Below, piece by piece: positions 1 through 5,726 of a stretch of DNA of 9,831 bases (positions within the stretch are counted from its first letter, which is position 1; the number at the start of each line of letters is the position of its first letter). The position numbers and the translations under genes are program-made. The notes under the pieces are model-generated. The model was given only the letters and a program-made list of their open reading frames with translations. It had not been told where the DNA came from and made no database searches. The DNA is taken from positions 1 to 9,831 of the forward strand of contig JAUYKX010000057.1 of NCBI GenBank assembly GCA_030699055.1, read 5' to 3'. This DNA comes from Candidatus Nanopelagicales bacterium. GTDB taxonomy: Bacteria; Actinomycetota; Actinomycetes; S36-B12; UBA10799.

Positions 1-1
1 G

Positions 2-1024
2 TATCGGGTCATGTACATGTCGACCAGGGTGAACGGAGATCCGGTCGCCGTGACAGCCGCCTTCTTCGACCGAGCCGAACCGAACCCGGCCAATGGTCGA
101 CCCCTGGTCGGATTTGCCCACGGGACGGTGGGGCTTGGAAGATACTGCGGAGTTTCGCAAGCTCCGTTCACCGAAGGAATGTCCGGTTTTCTGTTCTGGA
201 TCTCGCAGATCCAGCCCTTGGTCGACTCCGGTTACGCGGTCGTCGCCACGGACTTTCAGGACATGGGCGCACCGGGCACTCCCTCGTATCTGGTGGCCCA
301 GTCGGAGGCCTACTCGGTGCTCGATTCGATGCGAGCCGCAGTGACCCAATTCCCCGACCGCGTTGACGCGAATCGCCAGGTTCTCAACGGTCATTCGCAA
401 GGGGGCCAGGCCTCCCTGGCCGCCGCCGCCTACTGGCAGGACTACGCACCGGACCTGGCCATTCGCGGAGTCGTTTCACAGGCTCCGGGGATCATCATCG
501 GTCTGCCGATCGTGGCCAAACAACTCGTGTCGTCAACCACCGGGAAGTCGGCGGCCGGTCGCGGCGAGTTCCTCACCTACCTGACCAAGGCCTGGACCGA
601 TACGTATCCCGACCAGTTGAAACCGAGCGACGTACTCACGCCGGAAGGGCTGGCCAAGCTTCCCCTGGCCGGCAAGTTGTGTGGCGGCGCGATGGCCGAC
701 AACTTCGACCAACCACTTTCGGCTTACGTCAAGTCGGACCTGCCACCGGCCTTGGTGAACGTTCTCAACCAGAACGTCCCCGTCCGGCCGATCTCGATGC
801 CAATTCTGTTCACCCAGGGACTCGACGACACGACGATCGTCCCCCAATTCACGATGGCGGCCTTCAAGACGATGTGTCAGTACGGTTCCACGGTCGAGTT
901 GCAGGAGTACCGCGACACCACCCACACCGAATTGTTGCTGTCGGCTCGGGTTCCGGTTGTCGACTGGATGAATGATCGAATAGCCGGCGAACCGGCGCCC
1001 AGCAATTGTGCGGAGCACCGCTGA
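2..1024 (+). CDS. Secretory lipase-type alpha/beta hydrolase, 5'-truncated by the window edge
   Basis: This is an alpha/beta hydrolase most like the secretory lipase (LIP) family, which cleaves ester bonds of lipids or other esters outside the cell. Numbering from the ATG at position 11, the nucleophile elbow GHSQGG puts the catalytic Ser at 129. The acid is probably one of the two Asp in GLDDTTIVP (272/273), and the His is probably 305 in TTHTELLL. An oxyanion-loop-like FAHGT lies at 35-39. The frame is open to the left edge, and the codons before the ATG (Tyr-Arg-Val) followed by MYMSTRVNGDPVAVT match the family's usual early beta-strand region. I therefore think the ATGs at 11 and 17 are internal, and that the true start and a signal peptide lie upstream. 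The stop TGA shares its A with the ATG of the next gene, so the two are probably translated together. The substrate is unknown, and a role in envelope lipids is only a guess. Confidence 0.85.
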   Translation, partial: YRVMYMSTRVNGDPVAVTAAFFDRAEPNPANGRPLVGFAHGTVGLGRYCGVSQAPFTEGMSGFLFWISQIQPLVDSGYAVVATDFQDMGAPGTPSYLVAQSEAYSVLDSMRAAVTQFPDRVDANRQVLNGHSQGGQASLAAAAYWQDYAPDLAIRGVVSQAPGIIIGLPIVAKQLVSSTTGKSAAGRGEFLTYLTKAWTDTYPDQLKPSDVLTPEGLAKLPLAGKLCGGAMADNFDQPLSAYVKSDLPPALVNVLNQNVPVRPISMPILFTQGLDDTTIVPQFTMAAFKTMCQYGSTVELQEYRDTTHTELLLSARVPVVDWMNDRIAGEPAPSNCAEHR

Positions 1025-2151
1025 TGTCCGCCGCGATCGTTTTCTCAGCTGTCGTCGCGATCTACGTTCTGGTGGGCCTGCTGGGCCGGAAGCTCCCTGC
1101 GGGAGAAAACAGTGGCTTCTCCCGGACATTCGCGCTGACTTTGCCGATCGTCACGGTGGCCTCCGCGGCCACCCTGGCCATCGGATTCAACATCTGGTCA
1201 GCCGTCATCGCCGCGATCTCGGTGCTGGTCGCGGTGGTAGCCGCAGGCTTGGTCAGTCGCGGAGGATGGGTACGTTTCGAAACTCGCTCACCGGCCGCGT
1301 CCTTCGCCGGTTGGTTGTGTTCCGTCGTGGTGGTCGTGGGGTTTGGTCTGGTACTGGTCGACTTCGCTGTGGGCGTCGCGGCTGATCTGACGGGCCTGGC
1401 CTATTGGGCACTGGCCATCCCGGTCATCGTCGGGGGGGTAGCCGCCGGTTGGGGGGGAGGCGGAGGTCGCGGTCGGGCGAAGTTCATGCTCGTGGTGGTG
1501 GCAGTCATCGCCGTTCTCGCCCTGGTCGGGGGCATCTTTCTGGGCTCGCCGGCCAACCTCGGCACACGCATGATCCCCGCTGGCGACCCGGGTTGGCTTG
1601 AGAACATCGCATTCCCGGTGGCGTTGGTGATTGCCGCCCTGGCCCATCCAGGCCTGGGCTTGGGACGCGGATCAAAAACCCGTCCGACCATCATCACCGC
1701 CATCACATCGGCACTGGTCCTGCTGGCCACGATGGCCGGTCTACTGATGCTGCTTGGTGGCGTGATTGTGGCGCCGAGCGTTCAACTGAACGCCCTCGTC
1801 GCCTTCTTGCCGCCAGCGATCAACATCGGGTTGGGAGCCATTGCCGTCGCGCTCGCCGTCACGGTGCTCGCGCAGTCAACCGACTTGATCCTGAACGGCT
1901 TGAGCGAGCTTGATTCACTCTGGCCATCGTCCGCTGGCGGGCAAGTCTGTCGACGAGCGAGCCTGGCCGCCGTTCTGGGCCTCGTGTGGTTGGTTCTGGC
2001 CCTGTGGTCGCCTTCACCGGTGACGGTGGTCGGCGCGCTCGCCGTCGTGTCGATCGTGGGACTTTTCCTTCGATTGAGAGCATCGCGTGCAGCACCCTCC
2101 CCGGCCGCGGGCGACGCCCCGAGGGAGTCAGAGCGAACGAATGTGGGCTAA
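1024..2151 (+). CDS. Polytopic integral membrane protein of unknown family
   Basis: This is a 375-residue protein that I cannot assign to a family. It is very hydrophobic, with about 10 or 11 likely membrane segments near residues 3-21, 36-54, 57-77, 94-116, 122-142, 154-173, 191-210, 222-250 (possibly two), 262-284, 312-328 and 332-351. The polar C-terminal tail is rich in Ala, Pro, Arg and Glu. A Gly/Arg loop (GGGGGRGR, about 144-151) separates segments five and six. I chose ATG 1024 because it sits in a TGATG overlap with the lipase stop and has GGAG at 1012-1015 in front. An in-frame TTG at 1006 would add six residues. The many small residues and the number of segments would suit a transporter or an envelope-lipid or polysaccharide protein, but no signature motif is visible. 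Coupling to the lipase suggests a shared role. Confidence 0.8.
   Translation: MSAAIVFSAVVAIYVLVGLLGRKLPAGENSGFSRTFALTLPIVTVASAATLAIGFNIWSAVIAAISVLVAVVAAGLVSRGGWVRFETRSPAASFAGWLCSVVVVVGFGLVLVDFAVGVAADLTGLAYWALAIPVIVGGVAAGWGGGGGRGRAKFMLVVVAVIAVLALVGGIFLGSPANLGTRMIPAGDPGWLENIAFPVALVIAALAHPGLGLGRGSKTRPTIITAITSALVLLATMAGLLMLLGGVIVAPSVQLNALVAFLPPAINIGLGAIAVALAVTVLAQSTDLILNGLSELDSLWPSSAGGQVCRRASLAAVLGLVWLVLALWSPSPVTVVGALAVVSIVGLFLRLRASRAAPSPAAGDAPRESERTNVG
1432..1457 (+). repeat. Two G7 homopolymer tracts 12 bases apart, with further GG pairs after
   Basis: Seven-G runs lie at 1432-1438 and 1451-1457, inside the membrane protein gene, and are followed by AGGCGGAGG. Each run can be read as GGG-G-GGG, so the coding strand has what an intramolecular G-quadruplex needs. 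The runs are also candidates for slippage. The frame stays open and hydrophobic on both sides, so as sequenced the gene is intact. No function is shown. Confidence 0.5.
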
Positions 2152-2156
2152 CCCAC
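2143..2156 (+). terminator. Weak hairpin overlapping the membrane-protein stop codon
   Basis: GTGGG-CTAA-CCCAC is a perfect 5-bp stem with a 4-base loop that contains the TAA stop (2149-2151). GGCGTTTTGTCC follows. The T run is short and offset, so this would be a weak intrinsic terminator at best. It fits the end of the lipase/membrane-protein transcription unit. Confidence 0.3.
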
Positions 2157-2175
2157 GGCGTTTTGTCCGTATTGC

Positions 2176-2192
2176 CGGTTTACTGCGGTTTA
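2176..2192 (+). promoter_or_regulatory. Direct repeat CGGTTTA-ctg-CGGTTTA upstream of the CHAP gene
   Basis: The two identical heptamers at 2176-2182 and 2186-2192 start 10 bp apart, about one helical turn. They sit 44 bp before the CHAP start and run into the only AT-rich patch of the region (to 2197). OmpR/PhoB-family regulators typically bind tandem direct repeats with 10-11 bp spacing. One such regulator, MtrA, controls wall hydrolase genes in actinobacteria. The assignment to a regulator is inference. I could not pick out a convincing -35/-10 pair here. Confidence 0.35.
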
Positions 2193-2235
2193 TTTAAGGC
2201 GCTCGACAGGTTCGTCATTCGCTAGGCATGTGCTC

Positions 2236-3138
2236 ATGCGCATCAAAGCCTGGGTGGCCTGCGGGGCAATCATCGGAACCGGGCTGGTCCTGTCGGCTCC
2301 CACCGCCGCCATCGCCGGTCCTGTTCCCTGCGGCAAGGTCCTGGTCGCGAAGTCCGACTGGCTGGGCGGAGACGGGGTTCCAGTTCGGTCGAACGGGGCT
2401 GGCGGGCGCTCTTGTGACGGCTTTTCGGTGCGCAACCGAGCCGTTCAGTACGGAGGTGGTTGGCAGTGCGTCGAACTCGCCGCTCGCCTGTACCACGTCA
2501 AAGGGTGGGGCACGGTCTTCGCGGGCCGCAACGGCGGAGCCCGCTACATTCCGGAAGGCAGCGGCGGACTCGAGTTTCACGCCAATGGCTCGGGATACGT
2601 TCCCGTGCCCGGCGACTTGGTGATCGAAGCCCACGGGTACTACGGTCACGTCACCGTCGTCGACCGAGTGGAGGGCAACACCATCCACGCAGTCGAGCAA
2701 AACGCTTCTCGCGCTGGACGCAAGACCTACGAGCTGGAGGAATCAGCGGCCTTCGGCTCCTACGGCGGCGGATTCGTTCGGGGATTCATGCGCAGCCCGC
2801 GCAACGTCACGCCCAACCCAGCAGCCACGGCACCAGTCGTCTTCGCCCCGGACCGACCGACTTTGCTGATCGACACGGAACCGAGGATCAAGGTTCGCGC
2901 CAACCTGGTCTGGAACCCACCGGACGGGCACGGTGCCCAAATCCGGGGATACCAAGTGAACAGACGGCAGTGGAACCCGACCAGTGGTCGGTGGAGCAAA
3001 TGGTCTTCGGTGTACGTTCCGCCCGAGGCCTCTTCACACGCCTTCACCAGTGGCCGGAAGAAGTCGGAGTACCGCGTGCGAGCGGCCAATGCGATCGGCT
3101 GGGGCCGCTGGAGTCGCGGGACCTCCGCCGGGCTTTGA
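2236..3138 (+). CDS. Exported CHAP-domain peptidoglycan hydrolase with C-terminal fibronectin III domain
   Basis: This is a 300-residue secreted protein, probably a peptidoglycan amidase or endopeptidase acting in the cell wall. Residues 1-27 form a signal peptide: a Lys/Arg-containing start, a hydrophobic core, and AIA before Gly28. The CHAP domain spans about 65-160. Its expected catalytic residues are Cys78 (WQCVELAARLY), His138 (YYGHVTVVD) and Glu154 (AVEQNAS), preceded by the usual PGDLV turn. Cys32 and Cys60 could form a disulfide. A linker (about 187-205) leads to a fibronectin III-like domain (about 206-297) rich in Trp, with GYQVNRRQW, YRVRAANAIGWGRWS and related strands. I prefer ATG 2236, 9 bases after a weak AGG at 2224-2226; the in-frame GTG at 2230 adds two residues. 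It has its own upstream region and stands directly before the fhaA cluster, so a role in wall remodelling is plausible. The bond it cleaves cannot be told from sequence. Confidence 0.87.
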   Translation: MRIKAWVACGAIIGTGLVLSAPTAAIAGPVPCGKVLVAKSDWLGGDGVPVRSNGAGGRSCDGFSVRNRAVQYGGGWQCVELAARLYHVKGWGTVFAGRNGGARYIPEGSGGLEFHANGSGYVPVPGDLVIEAHGYYGHVTVVDRVEGNTIHAVEQNASRAGRKTYELEESAAFGSYGGGFVRGFMRSPRNVTPNPAATAPVVFAPDRPTLLIDTEPRIKVRANLVWNPPDGHGAQIRGYQVNRRQWNPTSGRWSKWSSVYVPPEASSHAFTSGRKKSEYRVRAANAIGWGRWSRGTSAGL

Positions 3139-3168
3139 CCGGACCCGGGCCTGCTGTCACCCGAGTCG

Positions 3169-3187
3169 CGCGGCACCGAACGCCGCG
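3169..3187 (+). terminator. GC hairpin downstream of the CHAP gene
   Basis: CGCGGC (3169-3174) and GCCGCG (3182-3187) form a perfect 6-bp all-GC stem with a 7-base loop, 31 bases after the CHAP stop. No T run follows. It could be a U-less terminator or an RNA-stabilising 3' end of the CHAP transcript. Confidence 0.4.
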
Positions 3188-3190
3188 ATG

Positions 3191-3217
3191 TGGAAAGGTT
3201 GGCCGAGGCCACTTCCA
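3191..3217 (+). promoter_or_regulatory. Imperfect hairpin in the leader region of fhaA
   Basis: The outer arms TGGAA/TTCCA (3191-3195, 3213-3217) and inner arms TGGC/GCCA (3200-3203, 3208-3211) fold around a CGAG loop, with an asymmetric internal bulge. It stands immediately after the GC hairpin and about 24 bases before the fhaA Shine-Dalgarno. It may be part of a double terminator or of the fhaA 5' leader. I see no clear promoter boxes in 3139-3251. Confidence 0.25.
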
Positions 3218-3239
3218 GGCCGTCGGGTGTCTCTTAGTC

Positions 3240-3245
3240 GGGAGG
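3240..3245 (+). promoter_or_regulatory. Shine-Dalgarno of fhaA
   Basis: GGGAGG lies 6 bases before ATG 3252. It is among the strongest ribosome binding sites in the window and fixes the fhaA start. It also fits this gene being the first of its operon. Confidence 0.7.
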
Positions 3246-3251
3246 TAGCGG

Positions 3252-3926
3252 ATGGGCTTGCTGGACCGCTTCGAACAGCGAGTTGACCGGGCGGTCAACG
3301 GCGCTTTCGCCAAGGCGTTCAAGTCCGAGGTCCAGCCAGTCGAGATCGCGGCCGCTTTGCAGCACGAAATGGATGATCGTGCCGCCATCGTCGCGCGGGG
3401 CCGAACCGTCGTCCCCAACGTATTCGTTGTGGCTCTGTCGGACGAGGACTACGAAAGACTCGCGGTCTATTCCGAAACCCTTCGCGCGGAACTCGCGTCG
3501 ATGGTGCGTGAGTACGCCGAAGAACAGGGGTACACGTTTCTCGGACCCGTGTCGGTTTCCCTCAATCTCGATTCCGAACTCGACACAGGCACGATCCGCA
3601 CGCGCAGCGAGGCCAAAGCCGCCGTGTCCGCCGGCGCCGGTGCCTCCGCCGGCACTCCTCGCCTGCTGGCGGCCGGTGCGGAACATCCGCTCAACCAGGG
3701 GGTTACCCGGCTGGGCCGGGGAGCTGATTCGGACATCCGAATCGACGACCCCGGAGTGAGCCGCCATCACGCCGACATCATTGTCGGCAACTCGGCAGTG
3801 ATTCGCGATCTGGGCTCGACGAATGGGACGTACGTCAACGGCGTCCGGGTGAACGAGAGCACCTTGCATGACGGTGCCAAGGTTCGGCTCGGCTCGACCA
3901 CCCTGACATTTCGGAGTGGCTCGTGA
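3252..3926 (+). CDS. fhaA: FhaA, FHA-domain phosphothreonine-binding protein with DUF3662 N-terminus
   Basis: This is a 224-residue cytoplasmic adaptor. Residues 1-115 are the FhaA N-terminal domain (DUF3662), recognisable from MGLLDRFEQRVDRAVNGAFAK, the VQPVEIA segment and the VVPNVFVVALS strand. A short linker (about 116-137) is rich in Ala, Gly and Thr. The FHA domain spans about 137-222 with the expected phosphothreonine-binding residues: Arg156 (LGRGADS), Ser170-Arg171 with His173 (SRHHA), and Asn191 (LGSTNGTYVNG). In Mycobacterium tuberculosis, FhaA binds the phosphorylated pseudokinase domain of MviN and is itself a PknB substrate. Thr114 and Thr117 before the linker are possible phosphosites here. 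The linker is far shorter than in the mycobacterial protein of roughly 520 residues. The stop overlaps the fhaB start by 4 bases. Confidence 0.95.
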   Translation: MGLLDRFEQRVDRAVNGAFAKAFKSEVQPVEIAAALQHEMDDRAAIVARGRTVVPNVFVVALSDEDYERLAVYSETLRAELASMVREYAEEQGYTFLGPVSVSLNLDSELDTGTIRTRSEAKAAVSAGAGASAGTPRLLAAGAEHPLNQGVTRLGRGADSDIRIDDPGVSRHHADIIVGNSAVIRDLGSTNGTYVNGVRVNESTLHDGAKVRLGSTTLTFRSGS

Positions 3927-4396
3927 GTGCCCTCGCGCTGACTCTTCTGCGGCTGGGGCTTCTCGCCCTGCTGTGGTTCTTCGTACTCCTGGTGGCCAGT
4001 GCCCTGCGACGCGATCTCATCGCTCCGCCCGAGACTCCGCTGGCCGCTGGTCTACCCGGTGCGGATCGGGCCCGATCGACGAGTCGTCAGCGTCGAACCC
4101 GGGCGAATGCCCGGGTTCTGGTGGTCCGGCAGGGCTCACTGGCCGGAACCAAGTTGCCTTTGGGAACCAGTCCGGTGACCATCGGTCGCTCCCCCGACTG
4201 CACCTTGTCCATCACGGACGACTACGCCTCGGGTCAACATGCCCGATTGCGTCCGAGTGAAGGGCGATGGATAGTCGAAGATCTCGGATCGACAAACGGG
4301 ACGTGGATCGATCGAACCCGAATCACCGGCCCGACCGTGTTGGAAGTCGGAGCACCGCTGCGAATCGGGCAAACCGTGCTCGAGTTGCGGAAGTAA
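3923..4396 (+). CDS. fhaB: FhaB (FipA), membrane-anchored FHA-domain protein
   Basis: This 157-residue protein has an N-terminal membrane helix (about 5-28) and a basic stretch (RQRRTRANAR, 55-64). A cytoplasmic FHA domain follows (about 65-156). Phosphothreonine-pocket residues are Arg89 (TIGRSPD), Ser103 with His106 (DDYASGQHARL) and Asn125 (LGSTNGTWID). In mycobacteria FhaB/FipA links the PknA/PknB system to FtsZ and FtsQ at the septum, and the same role is likely here. The GTG start at 3923 lies in a GTGA overlap with the fhaA stop and has GGAG at 3913-3916. The length matches mycobacterial FhaB closely. The residue before His106 is Gln, where the mycobacterial protein has Arg, which may change ligand binding. 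Confidence 0.94.
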   Translation: MSALALTLLRLGLLALLWFFVLLVASALRRDLIAPPETPLAAGLPGADRARSTSRQRRTRANARVLVVRQGSLAGTKLPLGTSPVTIGRSPDCTLSITDDYASGQHARLRPSEGRWIVEDLGSTNGTWIDRTRITGPTVLEVGAPLRIGQTVLELRK

Positions 4397-4406
4397 TGGG
4401 TCTGCC

Positions 4407-5726
4407 ATGAGCGGCCGTGCCCTGCGCTACGCGGCGAGATCCGATGTCGGTTTGATCCGTCAGGGCAACGAAGACTCCGGTTACGCCGGGGCACACATGC
4501 TGGTCGTGGCCGACGGCATGGGCGGACACGCGGCCGGCGAGTTGGCGAGCTCAACCGCGGTCGCCGTTCTGGCCGAACTGGACCGCCCCGCCCTGGGCGA
4601 GCAGGTTCTGGAACATCTCGACGACGCGGTCAGCCAGGTCCACGAACGGCTGGTCGGGGTGGTCAGTTCGTCTCCGGAGGCTGCGGGAATGGGCACCACC
4701 ATCACGGCGCTGGCCTGGGAGGGTGACCGCCTGGCGATCGCCCACGTAGGCGATTCCCGCGCGTACCTGTTGCGCGACGGCCGACTGCACCAACTGACGA
4801 CGGATCACACGTACGTGCAGACCCTGGTTGACGCCGGCCGAATAACGCCCGAACAGGCCGCTGTCCACCACAAGCGAAACCTGCTGATCAGAGCGGTAGA
4901 CGGAGTCCACGCCGTCGAGCCCGACCTGTCGATCAGGCAAGCCGAGGCCGGCGACCGATACCTGCTGTGTACCGACGGCCTGACAGGTGTCGTAGCCCCC
5001 GCCGAGTTGCGGGCCTTGCTCAGCAATGGCGATCCCACCGGAGCCGTGACCGCCCTCGTCGACCGGGCACTGGAAGCGGGGGCCCCGGACAACGTCACGT
5101 GTGTGGTGGCCGACGTGGTTGTGGAGGGTGACCAGGCATTGGAGGCCGGCGCCGCCGAGGTACCGGTCGTGGTTGGTGCGGCAGCGCAATGGCGCAACCG
5201 CGACCGACTCCCGGGGATCGCTTTCCCGGCCGATTCCGAACCCGACCCCACCAGACCCCCCGCTGCCGGTTCGACTACTGGCGAAGCCACGGACAAAGCG
5301 ATTCGGGTCGGGCGGCCGCGCCGAACCTGGTGGGCGGCGATCGCCGCGGTTCTCGCGGTAGCCGTTGTAGCCGCGGCGGGCGGTTGGTACTGGGCGCAAC
5401 AGCAGTACTTCGTTTCCGACTCCAACGGCTACGTGGCGATATATCGCGGGGTGGCCGTCGGGACCGGCCCACACGGGTGGTCCCGGGTCGTGGCGGAAAC
5501 GGACACTGCCGTGTCCTCGCTGCCGCTCCACTCGCAGGAGCAGGTTCAGGAGGCCATCCCGGCCCGGGGTTTGGATGGCGCCCGTGACATTGTGGCCGCG
5601 CTGCAGGCGCAGGCGGTAACCTGCCGCGTCGAGCCCACAACACCCGGCTGTCCAACGGCTCCTCCGCCGACCGAAGCCGGCCCGGGATCACCAAATGAGC
5701 CCGCAGCCGAGGAGCCGACCCGATGA
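4407..5726 (+). CDS. pstP: PstP, PPM/PP2C-type Ser/Thr protein phosphatase with membrane anchor
   Basis: This 439-residue phosphatase removes phosphate from PknB and its targets. The PPM catalytic domain covers about 5-238 and shows all the metal and phosphate residues expected: Arg11 with Asp13 (RSDVG), Glu22 (NEDS), Asp36-Gly37 (VADGMGGH), Asp116 (HVGDSRAYL), Asp190 (CTDGLTG) and Asp228 (APDNVT). A proline-rich linker of about 60 residues ends in basic RPRR before one membrane helix (about 308-330). The C-terminal 105 residues would be outside the cell, as in mycobacterial PstP, but that segment looks shorter here than in the roughly 514-residue M. tuberculosis protein. The tail has Cys406 and Cys415 and is rich in Pro, Thr and Glu. 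ATG 4407 is 10 bases after the fhaB stop with only a weak GGG in front, so translation may be coupled. Confidence 0.95.
   Translation: MSGRALRYAARSDVGLIRQGNEDSGYAGAHMLVVADGMGGHAAGELASSTAVAVLAELDRPALGEQVLEHLDDAVSQVHERLVGVVSSSPEAAGMGTTITALAWEGDRLAIAHVGDSRAYLLRDGRLHQLTTDHTYVQTLVDAGRITPEQAAVHHKRNLLIRAVDGVHAVEPDLSIRQAEAGDRYLLCTDGLTGVVAPAELRALLSNGDPTGAVTALVDRALEAGAPDNVTCVVADVVVEGDQALEAGAAEVPVVVGAAAQWRNRDRLPGIAFPADSEPDPTRPPAAGSTTGEATDKAIRVGRPRRTWWAAIAAVLAVAVVAAAGGWYWAQQQYFVSDSNGYVAIYRGVAVGTGPHGWSRVVAETDTAVSSLPLHSQEQVQEAIPARGLDGARDIVAALQAQAVTCRVEPTTPGCPTAPPPTEAGPGSPNEPAAEEPTR
5709..5714 (+). promoter_or_regulatory. Shine-Dalgarno of rodA inside the pstP 3' end
   Basis: GAGGAG ends 8 bases before ATG 5723. 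It lies within the last codons of pstP and supports the ATGA-overlap start of rodA over later Met codons. Confidence 0.6.

Noticed and set aside
1006..1023. TTG start for the membrane protein
   Set aside because: ATG 1024 has a better placed GGAG and a stop-start overlap. The extra six residues add nothing recognisable.
2152..2235. Sigma-70-type promoter or a cyclic di-AMP riboswitch before the CHAP gene
   Set aside because: No -35/-10 pair with acceptable spacing is visible, and the region is much too short for a ydaO-type riboswitch.
4551..5531. 326-codon open frame on the minus strand opposite pstP
   Set aside because: It lies fully opposite a phosphatase with all catalytic motifs. Long antisense frames are expected in GC-rich coding DNA, and its product is low-complexity with no domain.
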